11,869 bases of DNA, taken from positions 1 to 11,869 of the forward strand of contig CACZTG010000186.1 in the NCBI GenBank assembly GCA_902783995.1. Direction: 5' to 3'. This DNA comes from an uncultured Ruminococcus sp. (lineage in GTDB: Bacteria > Bacillota_A > Clostridia > RUG12999). A model generated the notes under the pieces. The model did not search any database, had not been told where the DNA came from, and saw nothing but the letters and a program-made list of their open reading frames with translations. How positions within the stretch are numbered: the first letter of the stretch is position 1; each line of letters opens with the position of its first letter. This document shows positions 1-7,866 of this stretch, one piece after another. The position numbers were made by a program, and so were the translations under genes.

Positions 1-1412
1 CCTTCCGCGCTTACGTTAAAGCCGGAATCGTCACTTACAAAATCAACGCTGAAATCTTCGGGCGCGTTTTGCTCCGCTACTCGTTTCTCGGAAAAGCCTT
101 CCTGATTTATTTCGCCTATCTGACTTATAAGCCTTAAATTTTCAAGAGAATCAACGGCAAAGAATTTGATTTTGTCCGCGTCATCCGCGCTCGGATTTAC
201 GGAAAAATCGGTGCCTCCGCTTGTTACCTCGCTTAAAACATCTATATCCGTGTTTTTAAGCACTCCGGCCTTATATGACGCTGCGACAACGACAGCACCG
301 CCTGTATATGTATCCGAAGCAAGCTTGCCCGTAATTACATTATCACCGCTTGTCGGCACAATATATTTAAGGTCGTTATTGTCGTTTACGCAAATATCTT
401 TAAAACCTGCCACAGTAAGAGGCGGGTCTGAGAAAAAAGTATTTGTTGTTACAGAGCACTCTGCCGATTTTGAAGCTGTACTTCCGTTTACAGCCTGCAC
501 CTGATAAAAATATTCGGTTTCGGGAGAAAGTGCTGTGTCGGTATAGCTTTTTTCTTTAACAGTGTCAATATATTCTCCGTCACGGAAAATATTAAAGCTT
601 ACTTCCTCCGTATCATAATCCCACGAAAGTGTGGCGCTGTCGGACGTAACATTATATTTTATATTCTTCGGCATAACCGGAGCATATGCAAGATAAACAT
701 CCGTAAAATAGATGATTTTCATGCTGTTTGGACCGCCGGCTATATCTATCGCTATTGTTACGCCGTTTATAGCTTCCGGGTCAAGCACTGTCATTTCCGA
801 ACCGTTAAAAGCGTGAAAATCATCACTTGAAAGTATTTCCTTTACCGGTATTTCAACCTCGTAATACTTTAAACGATTTGCTTCCATTTCATCAAGGTCA
901 ATGTAATCCGCAAGCTGAACAAACTTTGCATCGGTTGCGAATGTCCCTCCGTTTTTTGTATAGGAAAAACCTATTTTAATGTTTTTTCTGCCGCTGCCAT
1001 CTTGTATAATTTTGCCAAAATTTGCTCCGGCAGCAACCTTTAACCTTAAAATGTTATTTTCAAAATCCGGCACAAGCGTTTTAAAGCTTTTAAAGCTTGC
1101 CTGAGCCATAACCCTGTGAAGAAAGGTTTCCGGTTCCCACGTAACTTGAATAGTGGCGGCTGTATTGCTTGTAACATAGTACGCACCCCGCCCGCTATCC
1201 GTCGATGTTGACATAGCCAGCGGACTGTATCTGTTCATGTTAAATTGTATGTTGCGGACAAGCCCAACGCCCAATTCACTGTCTTCCATGGTTAAAAGCA
1301 CATATGTTTCCGCTTTTTCATCAGGCGATATGTCGTCCGCAAAAACGTATATGTTAAGCGTCATCGCAAAAAGCAAAACAACCGTGAGTACTGTTTTTAA
1401 ATATTTTTTCAT
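1..1412 (-). CDS. Secreted FN3-domain protein, N-terminal 470 residues (partial, runs off left edge)
   Basis: The frame is open from an ATG at 1412-1410 to the window edge, giving 470 codons of the N-terminal part. The start has a good ribosome binding site, AAAGGAGA (1421-1428), 8 nt upstream. Residues 1-26 form a signal peptide (KK, then a hydrophobic core, ending near VFADD), so the protein is exported. Residues about 30-245 are a beta-rich region I cannot assign to a family; its end, with alternating hydrophobic strands and DIAGGPNSMKIIYFTDVYLA, looks like a carbohydrate-binding jelly roll. Residues about 246-324 are a fibronectin type III domain (TLSWDYD ... SYTDTALSPETEYFYQVQAVN). Residues about 350-430 resemble the small beta module seen in clostridial surface proteins that ends in 'K-F-x-W-DSL-x-x-x-x-PL'; here it reads KIKFFAVDSLENLRLIS. 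The gene begins 19 nt after the GH30-like gene, so the two are probably co-transcribed and act together outside the cell. The catalytic module, if any, would lie beyond the left edge. Confidence 0.8.
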   Translation of the reverse strand, partial: MKKYLKTVLTVVLLFAMTLNIYVFADDISPDEKAETYVLLTMEDSELGVGLVRNIQFNMNRYSPLAMSTSTDSGRGAYYVTSNTAATIQVTWEPETFLHRVMAQASFKSFKTLVPDFENNILRLKVAAGANFGKIIQDGSGRKNIKIGFSYTKNGGTFATDAKFVQLADYIDLDEMEANRLKYYEVEIPVKEILSSDDFHAFNGSEMTVLDPEAINGVTIAIDIAGGPNSMKIIYFTDVYLAYAPVMPKNIKYNVTSDSATLSWDYDTEEVSFNIFRDGEYIDTVKEKSYTDTALSPETEYFYQVQAVNGSTASKSAECSVTTNTFFSDPPLTVAGFKDICVNDNNDLKYIVPTSGDNVITGKLASDTYTGGAVVVAASYKAGVLKNTDIDVLSEVTSGGTDFSVNPSADDADKIKFFAVDSLENLRLISQIGEINQEGFSEKRVAEQNAPEDFSVDFVSDDSGFNVSAE

Positions 1413-1431
1413 TTTCCGGCTCTCCTTTCAA

Positions 1432-4400
1432 TCATTTAAAATATCTCTGAAACGGCGTTATGCCTTTAAACAAAGCTTTTTCGCATTCCTCATCAATGTA
1501 GTAAAAATTGTCTTTTTTTATAACGGGATTTTTCCACTTGACAAGCTCATTATCCACAAAGGTCTGATATGCGCCTTCCGTTATATCTACCTTCCTTGAG
1601 TGTGAAGTGAAAACATTTACAAGGTTTGTGTTAGGGTTATCGTAATATGCCGCGCCGTAATTATTGCATACACTTTCAAGCTCTTTATATATTACGCCGT
1701 TTTCCTCAATCGTCTCAGCTCCGCCTTCTTTCGACTTTTCGGCTTCAAAAGTTATATCCTCATACCTGAAATCATTTTCCCCCACAAGCTCTATAAGACC
1801 GTAATCACTGGTAAAGGAGTAATAATCCGTATTTTCGGTGCTCCAAGTCATAATTGAGGTTCTGCTGTTATCCGGGGTATCGTCGTCATTACAAACAATT
1901 TCAAAGCCCAGAACGGCTCCAAGCTCCGGTATTTTTTCGACTTCTGTCCATGGTACGGCAATTTCCGCTTCGTAGCCGCCTTCGTGTACATTGTACTTTT
2001 GCACAATATTCGGCGCTTTTTTATTCTGATAGTATGTACTTTTATCTCCGTTTATAGGACCTGAGAACAACTGTTTATCTGCAGGCTCAAACGCTCCGGC
2101 CCTGCTTGCGCTCGGATTAAACAAAAACTCTATACTGTCATTATTGTATGCATTCTGCGTATCACAATGAAACTGCGTGTCCTTTACCTTTGCGCCTATA
2201 TATATGTATTTTTCATCCCACAAAAGTCCGATATTGCATATGTTGTTTGAAGGATAGTTGCCCGTAACCTGCTTGCATATCTTAATATCGGTTTTCCATG
2301 AGCTTTCTTTAAGTTTTCCGTCAATGTCAATCGTTTCATCGGTTTTACGCACATACATTTTACCGTTTACATAATGCGGAGTATTATCATCTCTTATATG
2401 TGTGACGAAAATGGTTTCGTCTGTCATATTCCCATATAAATCCACAGCCTTAACTTTAATCTCATTTTCGCCCTCCGAAAGATTAGTCTTTGCGGAAAAA
2501 GTAAGGTCGTCATTTACAAAAACATCATCTCCGCCGATAACAAGTGATGAAAGCGGTTCGTTAATATTACCCGAAATCAGATATTCCCAGTCGTTTGTAA
2601 CTTTTTCACTCTCGTTAAAGGTTATTTTCGGCTTAACGGAATCGCAGAAAATTTCAACCGTTTTTTCTTTACGAGACGAACCCGAAACCGCTGAAATTTC
2701 AAGCTTATTTACTCCCTGATTAAGCTCCATGGGAATCTCAAAGCTGCTGCTTTTCTTCTCATTCATTTTTTTGCCGTTTATATATATATCGGCATCTATT
2801 CCCGTATGTATTTTAAAAGTGTATTCCGCTGTGTTTACCGATTCCGGCAGTTTTTCAATATTTAAGTTTATAAACCCTTCGGTATAGACCACATCAAATG
2901 TTTCTTTCGTAATTTTCCCGCTTGAGCTGTCCTTACATTCAAGCACTATACTGTTTTCTTCTTTCGCATTGATTTCAAAGCTGAAACTTAAATCGTCCTT
3001 GACTTTAACTTCTTTTCCGTTCGCCGTAAGATAATCAACCTTTTCGTCAACACAGCCTTTAATGACGATTTCATCTTTCGGAACGGTATATACTCCGTCC
3101 GCATAGCTTGATGTTTCATCGGGTATAATTGTAATTTTAGATTCTGAAAAATCCTTATTTTCCGTAACAATAACATTTATAGAACACGGCTCACATATAA
3201 AGTTTTTAATCGAACCGCCTATGACGTTTCTGTAGGAAACTTTGGCCTCCTGGTCGGTATCTGCATTTATTGTATGAATTTTTGCGCTTACTCCGCTGAG
3301 ACCGTTAATGTTATATTCTTTTTTTACGTTATTTTTATTTACAACAACAAGTACTGTCGTACCGTCTTCCCTTATAAAGGCACCGAAGTCACTTCTGAGT
3401 CCCATTGTATTAAACATTGTTTCATCATCTGTCCAGCACCAGTGAACAACCGAACCTACCGGAACATTTTTCCATATTGTTCCGAGCGCAACGCCGATAT
3501 TGTTCTTCTTAACTTCGCTAAAACCATTGCCGTAAAGAAAAGCCTGACTGCCTCCCAAAGCGCCGGTTTCCATAAATCTTGTCGTCTTGTCGGGATATGT
3601 AAACTGCCTATGCTCATATCCGTTCCAGTACATCCAACAGTTTATTCCTCCAAACATAATATCACCGAGCATAATCTCTGTTGTAAATATAGAATTGGTG
3701 AGATTCATGGAAATATCTCTGAGCGCTGCGTATTCGGGAATTGTTCCGGTGCCGCCGGAAAATTCCGTTTCCCAACGCTCTTTTTCCGGAAAATTAGAAC
3801 AGTTCATTGCAAATTGATATACGTCTGTATCCTTTGAAGCGCCCGTTGATATTGCACAATATGAATGTGTACCGAATATACCTATCGCATCGGTAAATTC
3901 AGGGTCATCATAAAGTGAACTGAAATTCGTGCCAAGTATAACCGAATGCTGATAATAAGAGGCACATTCGGGAGCTAAAAGCCTTACGTCCTTATAGCCG
4001 CCCTCGTCAAGTGCTTTTCTCATTTTTTTTGCAATTCGCTGGTATTGTCCAAGCGTAATACGGCACCAATTTCTGCCTGTCTGCGGTTCGTTCTGGAAAG
4101 AATAAGCAACGGGAGCTGTGCAGCCGTGTGAGGTTAAATAATCAAACGCATTTACTATAAACTGACAATAAAGGTCTTCATAGTCGGGATTAAAGCGGTA
4201 TGCTCCATACTCTCCCAACATCATTTCATAAGGCGGAGTCCACGAGGTTATCATATAATCCTTAATGCCTGCGTCCTGTCCCATTTTTATTGCGGCAACC
4301 GTCTTATCCATCCAGTCTGTATTAAGGCTTGCGTCACCGTTTCCGCACTCCGAAACAATCTCTCCTCTGAGTATTGTCACGCCTATATCGTTAAAAAGCA

Positions 4401-4641
4401 TTGACATTGCGGCTTTTCTGGTAATCACAGAGGTGTCTGTATTCGAGGTCTTGCTTCTGTTCACTGTGCCGCCGTAATAATTTGCCGGAAAACAGCCCCA
4501 GCCTGTTATTTTCTGTCTTTCATAAGGCAAAACGGTTATTGTTTTAATATCAGTGCTTTCCGCCGCCGCTATATTTAACGGTACAGATATCATACATATT
4601 GCCATACACATGGAAACAATAATAGCCGTTGCTTTTTTCAT
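1432..4641 (-). CDS. Secreted multimodular GH30-like glycoside hydrolase with Ig-like, CBM9 and copper-amine-oxidase-like modules
   Basis: This 1069-residue exported enzyme probably hydrolyses a glycosidic bond in a polysaccharide or glycoconjugate. Residues 1-27 are a signal peptide ending near NIAAAES. Residues about 32-395 form a (beta/alpha)8 barrel of the GH30/clan A type: KITGWGC at the first strand, VTILRGEIV, the SWTPPYEM loop (133-140), the acid/base motif SFQNEPQ (E185) and the likely nucleophile in WETEFSG (E293). Residues about 395-492 fit the side beta domain typical of GH30. Three Ig-like repeats follow (about 522-586, 591-665, 672-749), two of them carrying 'G-x-N-x-(I/L)-x-(V/I)-x-A'. 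A CBM9-like domain spans about 760-953 (TIDIDGKLKESSW, LLWDEKYIYIGAKVKD, YEAEIAVPWTEV). Residues about 978-1055 resemble the copper amine oxidase N-terminal-like stalk repeat. No LPXTG, SLH or dockerin is present. The ATG at 4641 has AGGGGGAA (4649-4656) 7 nt upstream. The fold and mechanism are well supported; the GH30 subfamily and substrate are not resolved. Confidence 0.85.
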   Translation of the reverse strand: MKKATAIIVSMCMAICMISVPLNIAAAESTDIKTITVLPYERQKITGWGCFPANYYGGTVNRSKTSNTDTSVITRKAAMSMLFNDIGVTILRGEIVSECGNGDASLNTDWMDKTVAAIKMGQDAGIKDYMITSWTPPYEMMLGEYGAYRFNPDYEDLYCQFIVNAFDYLTSHGCTAPVAYSFQNEPQTGRNWCRITLGQYQRIAKKMRKALDEGGYKDVRLLAPECASYYQHSVILGTNFSSLYDDPEFTDAIGIFGTHSYCAISTGASKDTDVYQFAMNCSNFPEKERWETEFSGGTGTIPEYAALRDISMNLTNSIFTTEIMLGDIMFGGINCWMYWNGYEHRQFTYPDKTTRFMETGALGGSQAFLYGNGFSEVKKNNIGVALGTIWKNVPVGSVVHWCWTDDETMFNTMGLRSDFGAFIREDGTTVLVVVNKNNVKKEYNINGLSGVSAKIHTINADTDQEAKVSYRNVIGGSIKNFICEPCSINVIVTENKDFSESKITIIPDETSSYADGVYTVPKDEIVIKGCVDEKVDYLTANGKEVKVKDDLSFSFEINAKEENSIVLECKDSSSGKITKETFDVVYTEGFINLNIEKLPESVNTAEYTFKIHTGIDADIYINGKKMNEKKSSSFEIPMELNQGVNKLEISAVSGSSRKEKTVEIFCDSVKPKITFNESEKVTNDWEYLISGNINEPLSSLVIGGDDVFVNDDLTFSAKTNLSEGENEIKVKAVDLYGNMTDETIFVTHIRDDNTPHYVNGKMYVRKTDETIDIDGKLKESSWKTDIKICKQVTGNYPSNNICNIGLLWDEKYIYIGAKVKDTQFHCDTQNAYNNDSIEFLFNPSASRAGAFEPADKQLFSGPINGDKSTYYQNKKAPNIVQKYNVHEGGYEAEIAVPWTEVEKIPELGAVLGFEIVCNDDDTPDNSRTSIMTWSTENTDYYSFTSDYGLIELVGENDFRYEDITFEAEKSKEGGAETIEENGVIYKELESVCNNYGAAYYDNPNTNLVNVFTSHSRKVDITEGAYQTFVDNELVKWKNPVIKKDNFYYIDEECEKALFKGITPFQRYFK

Positions 4642-4701
4642 ATTGATATTCCCCCTGACTTAAAATGCATATTAAAACTCATTTCTGTTTTTTTCAATAT
4701 T

Positions 4702-5994
4702 TTAATCCTTTGTACAGTAAACACAAGCTCCTGCTTTTTGCAACTGTTTTTTAAGCTCCGATATATTAACACTTCTTACGTTTTCGCTATCTGCCGCAAG
4801 TGTTGCGGCTGTTCCGGCTGCCTGACCGGTGATAAAGCAGCCCGGCATCACACGCACCGACGCCTGCATTTTTCTGTCTGTGCCAATACACCTTCCTGCA
4901 ACCAAAACATTTGAAAAAGAAACCGGAATAAGTGAACGATACGGTATTCCGTACGATTCACCTTTACTGTACCGCAAACTCGCATATTCTTTCTCAAACC
5001 TTTCAAATTCTTTTTCCGAGGTGTTCATAATATGCATATCTACCGGATAACAGTATCTGCCTATTTCATCATCGAAGCTCGCCCTGCATATAAAATCGTT
5101 AATATTTAACATATAGTCACATTTAATTCGCCTTGACTCTCTGACGCCTAAAATACACGCCGTTGCGCATAGCTCTGTTTTTTCAAATCCGGGAAGATAT
5201 TTTCTGTAATATTTTTCATATTCCTCCATAGATTTTCTTCCGCTTACCATAGCAGCCGAAAGCGAGCCTTCATCCGTTGGCTTAACACCGAAAACGTGCC
5301 CTATATTACCTCCGCCGTTTCCACTGCTTTTATAAAAAATTCCTGTAAGCTGTTTATCTTTTTGAGAAAGAATCCCGTCACGAAATGCTTCTTCAACAAA
5401 TCTGTTTTGCCTACCCGAAATCCGGCTTATATCAATATTTGTCCACATACTGCATAATGTTGCCGGCATAACCTCGCCGTCTGAATCTCCCAGCTCATAT
5501 TCCCCGCCGCCAAAAGCACATAAATCACCGTCTCCGGTTGCGTCAATATATATTTTTGCTTTGACAGCAAAGAGACCTGTTTTTGAGCCTAATACAACAT
5601 ATTTTACCTTATCTTTTTCACAGATAACGTCAAGTAAGCTTGTAAAAAAAGAAAATTCCACGCCAGCGTCACATATTATTTTGTCATATTCTCTTTTAAG
5701 TTCCTCGGTATTTATTGTTGTCCAATAGGAATCAAGCGGCATATCATGTGTAATGTTCTTTCGTATCTCATAACCGATTCCTGCCGCCAAAATATTCACA
5801 CCGTCTCCGAAAGGCGCAAAGGCAGGTACCATTCCCGATGTTCCGAGACCTCCAAAGCTGCCTGTAGCCTCGGCAAGAAACACTTTCCTGCCGCATCTTG
5901 CCGCAGCGACTGCCGCAGCAACGCCGGCAGGACCGCCTCCCGCGACAAAAATATCAACTTCATATTTTATACTGAGCTCCCTTTTGTAAAGCAT
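4702..5994 (-). CDS. FAD-dependent oxidoreductase (FAD_oxidored, PF12831-like)
   Basis: This soluble 430-residue flavoprotein has the dinucleotide-binding motif GGGPAG (19-24) after a hydrophobic beta strand (DIFVAGG). It then has GSFGGLGTSGMVP (45-57), a second nucleotide-binding signature DATGDGD (151-157), GVRESRRI (283-290) and a C-terminal FAD-contacting segment, GRCIGTDRKMQASVRVMPGC (367-386), running into FITGQAAGTAA. This order and spacing match the FAD_oxidored family, often found beside carbohydrate or glycoside catabolism genes. It has no signal peptide, so it acts in the cytoplasm, presumably on the imported product; substrate and electron acceptor are unknown. I chose ATG 5994 because TTGGAG (6004-6009) lies 9 nt upstream as a ribosome binding site. 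A longer reading from the TTG at 6009 (435 aa) would use that same site as coding sequence and looks less likely. It follows the upstream permease after 23 nt and precedes the GH30-like gene by 60 nt. Confidence 0.87.
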   Translation of the reverse strand: MLYKRELSIKYEVDIFVAGGGPAGVAAAVAAARCGRKVFLAEATGSFGGLGTSGMVPAFAPFGDGVNILAAGIGYEIRKNITHDMPLDSYWTTINTEELKREYDKIICDAGVEFSFFTSLLDVICEKDKVKYVVLGSKTGLFAVKAKIYIDATGDGDLCAFGGGEYELGDSDGEVMPATLCSMWTNIDISRISGRQNRFVEEAFRDGILSQKDKQLTGIFYKSSGNGGGNIGHVFGVKPTDEGSLSAAMVSGRKSMEEYEKYYRKYLPGFEKTELCATACILGVRESRRIKCDYMLNINDFICRASFDDEIGRYCYPVDMHIMNTSEKEFERFEKEYASLRYSKGESYGIPYRSLIPVSFSNVLVAGRCIGTDRKMQASVRVMPGCFITGQAAGTAATLAADSENVRSVNISELKKQLQKAGACVYCTKD

Positions 5995-6017
5995 ATATCC
6001 TGTCTCCAATATTATTT

Positions 6018-6866
6018 TTATTCCTTAATTGCTCCGGAAGCAAGTCCTGATACAAAATATCTGTTGCCGAAGGCGTACGCTATAAGCACCGGAACAAGGG
6101 CTATTGCGGAGCCGGCAAACATAAGATTCCACGAGGTTGCCGCCTCGCCGCCCGATTTTAACGCAACAACGCCGGCTATAAGAGTTCTCTGTTTCGGATT
6201 GCCGAGCGTGAATATTGTCGGCATAAGATATTCGTTCCACGAATTTTTAAAAGCGAGTATTCCGACTGTTGCAAGTACCGGTCTTAAAAGCGGAGCAATT
6301 ATGTAGTAAAAGGTCTGTATAAAATTGCATCCGTCTATCCTTGCCGCCTCATCAAGACCTATCGGAAGCGAGGTTATAAAAGATTTTACAAGATACATAT
6401 TAACTACGTTTATACCGAAAATCTTTATGATTATAAGTCCCCAAAGCGAACGGTTAAGCTTAACAATATTCAGTATATTGAAAAGCGGATACACTGTTAT
6501 TGTTCCGAGGTGTATAAAGAGAAGAGCCGAAAAAAGCATAAATATAAACTTTTTTCCGGGAAACTCGCCTCTTGCGAAAACATAGCCGCACATAGCGCTT
6601 TTAAGCATAACTGCACAGGTTATTATAACCGTATAATATGTACTGTTTTTTATGAGAAGCAATACGTTAAAATCCTCCGAATTCCATGCCTGTATATAGT
6701 TATCAAAAGTAAATTCACTCGGAATTATTCCTCCGGGATTCGCAAGTATCTCGCCGTTTGTTTTAAACGAGGCAAGAACCGTATAAATAAGCGGAAAAAT
6801 TACAAGCAAAAGAATTACCGAAAGCAGCAAATATAAAAAACAGTTTTCTTTAATACTTCTTTTCAA
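6018..6866 (-). CDS. Sugar ABC transporter permease, MalG/UgpE type
   Basis: This 282-residue integral membrane protein is the second permease of a carbohydrate uptake-1 (CUT1) importer. Hydrophobic segments lie at about 11-32, 76-97, 106-128, 140-162, 195-207 and 248-268, giving six helices. The cytoplasmic EAA loop that docks the ATPase is clear: DEAARIDGCNFIQTFYYIIA (172-191), then PLLRP. The N-terminal region ASFKTNGEI ... FDNYIQAW (32-61) is typical of MalG-like subunits. Translation appears to start at a TTG (6866-6864), because GAGG sits in AGAGG (6874-6878) 7 nt upstream. The only nearby ATG (6871) is out of frame and is stopped after two codons. The gene lies 24 nt after the MalF-type permease gene and works with it and the lipoprotein. 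The transported sugar cannot be deduced; a proton-coupled or amino-acid role is ruled out by the CUT1-type motifs. Confidence 0.92.
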   Translation of the reverse strand: MKRSIKENCFLYLLLSVILLLVIFPLIYTVLASFKTNGEILANPGGIIPSEFTFDNYIQAWNSEDFNVLLLIKNSTYYTVIITCAVMLKSAMCGYVFARGEFPGKKFIFMLFSALLFIHLGTITVYPLFNILNIVKLNRSLWGLIIIKIFGINVVNMYLVKSFITSLPIGLDEAARIDGCNFIQTFYYIIAPLLRPVLATVGILAFKNSWNEYLMPTIFTLGNPKQRTLIAGVVALKSGGEAATSWNLMFAGSAIALVPVLIAYAFGNRYFVSGLASGAIKE

Positions 6867-6890
6867 TTCATTTCCTCTTTTCTGAATTTC

Positions 6891-7841
6891 TTAATAAATT
6901 GATGACATACGTTTACTCAGCCTGTTATATATAAGCGTTATTCCAAGCATGATAAGCGCCGAAACTATAGCAAGCGCGCAGCCGTAGCCTATGTTTGCGT
7001 TTGTCTGCGCAAAGCCCGGTACAAACTTACTTGTCATATAGGGCATCATCGTATAGGTCTGACCTCCGGGCGCTCCGTTTGTCATAACAAGGACAATATC
7101 GCTTGTATTGAGCGTTCCTATTATTGACATCATCAAAATTATCTGGAATACCGGTGCAATACAAGGAAGAGTTATTCCGAAAAAAGTCCTGAATCTTCCC
7201 GCGCCGTCAAGCTTCGCGGATTCGTATATATCTTCGGAAATATTATTAAGTGCCGACAAAAAATACAAAAGGTTTATTCCGAAAGTATGCCAGGTATCCG
7301 CAAAGGCAAGCGAGAAAAGCGACGACCATTTATGCTCAAACCAGCCCACATGCTCTTTGATTATTCCGCTGTCGAGAAGCAGACGGTTAATAACGCCGAA
7401 ATGCGAGAACATATTTGAAAATATAAGTCCGATAATCGCGACACTCACGACGTTAGGCATAAAGAACATCGTCCTGAAAAAGCCTGTGCCTTTAAGTTTT
7501 TTTGAAAGTACGACCGCAAGTAAAAGAGCAAACGGTATCTCCATGGGTATTTTTATAATCGCAAACTGAAAGGTTGTAAGAACGGCTTTCCAATAGGTCG
7601 TGTCATTGGTAAATATATTTATAAAGTTCGTCCAGCCTATAAACCTTGTGTTTGACGGAACGCCGTCGTAGCTGAACCATGAAAGCCTGAGCGCCCATAT
7701 TATGGGGTACAGCGTAAGCGCCAGAAACCCGATTAATTCTGTCGAAATCATAATATAACTCCAGAACACCGTATCTTTGTCATACTTCTTTTTAACCGCT
7801 CCGGCGGCTCCTTTTTTTATAGCTGCATTTGCTGATTTCAT
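6891..7841 (-). CDS. Sugar ABC transporter permease, MalF/UgpA type
   Basis: This 316-residue integral membrane protein is the first permease of the CUT1 importer. A lysine-rich cytoplasmic N-terminus (about 1-24) precedes six predicted helices at about 28-51, 89-112, 124-145, 176-197, 230-252 and 285-305. The ATPase-docking loop reads YESAKLDGAGRFRTFFGITL (206-225), then PCIAP; the first E of the canonical EAA is kept and the second residue is S. PMEIPFALLLAVVLS and GFFRTMFFMPNVVS are typical of the UgpA/LacF branch. ATG 7841 is supported by AAAGGA (7853-7858) about 11 nt upstream. Stop-to-start distance from the solute-binding protein gene is 25 nt, and a small hairpin sits in that gap. Together with the other permease it forms the membrane channel for the sugar delivered by the lipoprotein. 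Confidence 0.92.
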   Translation of the reverse strand: MKSANAAIKKGAAGAVKKKYDKDTVFWSYIMISTELIGFLALTLYPIIWALRLSWFSYDGVPSNTRFIGWTNFINIFTNDTTYWKAVLTTFQFAIIKIPMEIPFALLLAVVLSKKLKGTGFFRTMFFMPNVVSVAIIGLIFSNMFSHFGVINRLLLDSGIIKEHVGWFEHKWSSLFSLAFADTWHTFGINLLYFLSALNNISEDIYESAKLDGAGRFRTFFGITLPCIAPVFQIILMMSIIGTLNTSDIVLVMTNGAPGGQTYTMMPYMTSKFVPGFAQTNANIGYGCALAIVSALIMLGITLIYNRLSKRMSSIY

Positions 7842-7843
7842 AT

Positions 7844-7864
7844 AAACCTGAGTCCTTTCGGTTT
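7844..7864 (-). other. Small hairpin in the gap between solute-binding protein and permease genes
   Basis: On the transcript, AAACC (7860-7864) can pair with GGTTT (7844-7848), leaving an 11-nt loop that contains the AAAGGA ribosome binding site of the permease. No U-tract follows, so it is not a terminator. Such hairpins after a solute-binding protein gene can stabilise the upstream message or lower permease translation; here that is inference from a 5-bp stem. Confidence 0.3.
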
Positions 7865-7866
7865 TT

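Noticed and set aside
3274..3837. Plus-strand open frame of 187 codons
   Set aside because: It lies opposite the GH30-like catalytic barrel, has no recognisable domain, and its composition (many C, Y, F, I) is that of an antisense shadow.
4642..4701. Possible internal promoter before the GH30-like gene
   Set aside because: This AT-rich 60-nt gap shows no convincing -35/-10 pair; apart from the AGGGGGAA ribosome binding site I see nothing in it.
5995..6009. TTG start adding five residues to the FAD oxidoreductase
   Set aside because: The TTG is part of the TTGGAG that serves as ribosome binding site for the ATG at 5994, and the added residues are not part of the conserved fold.
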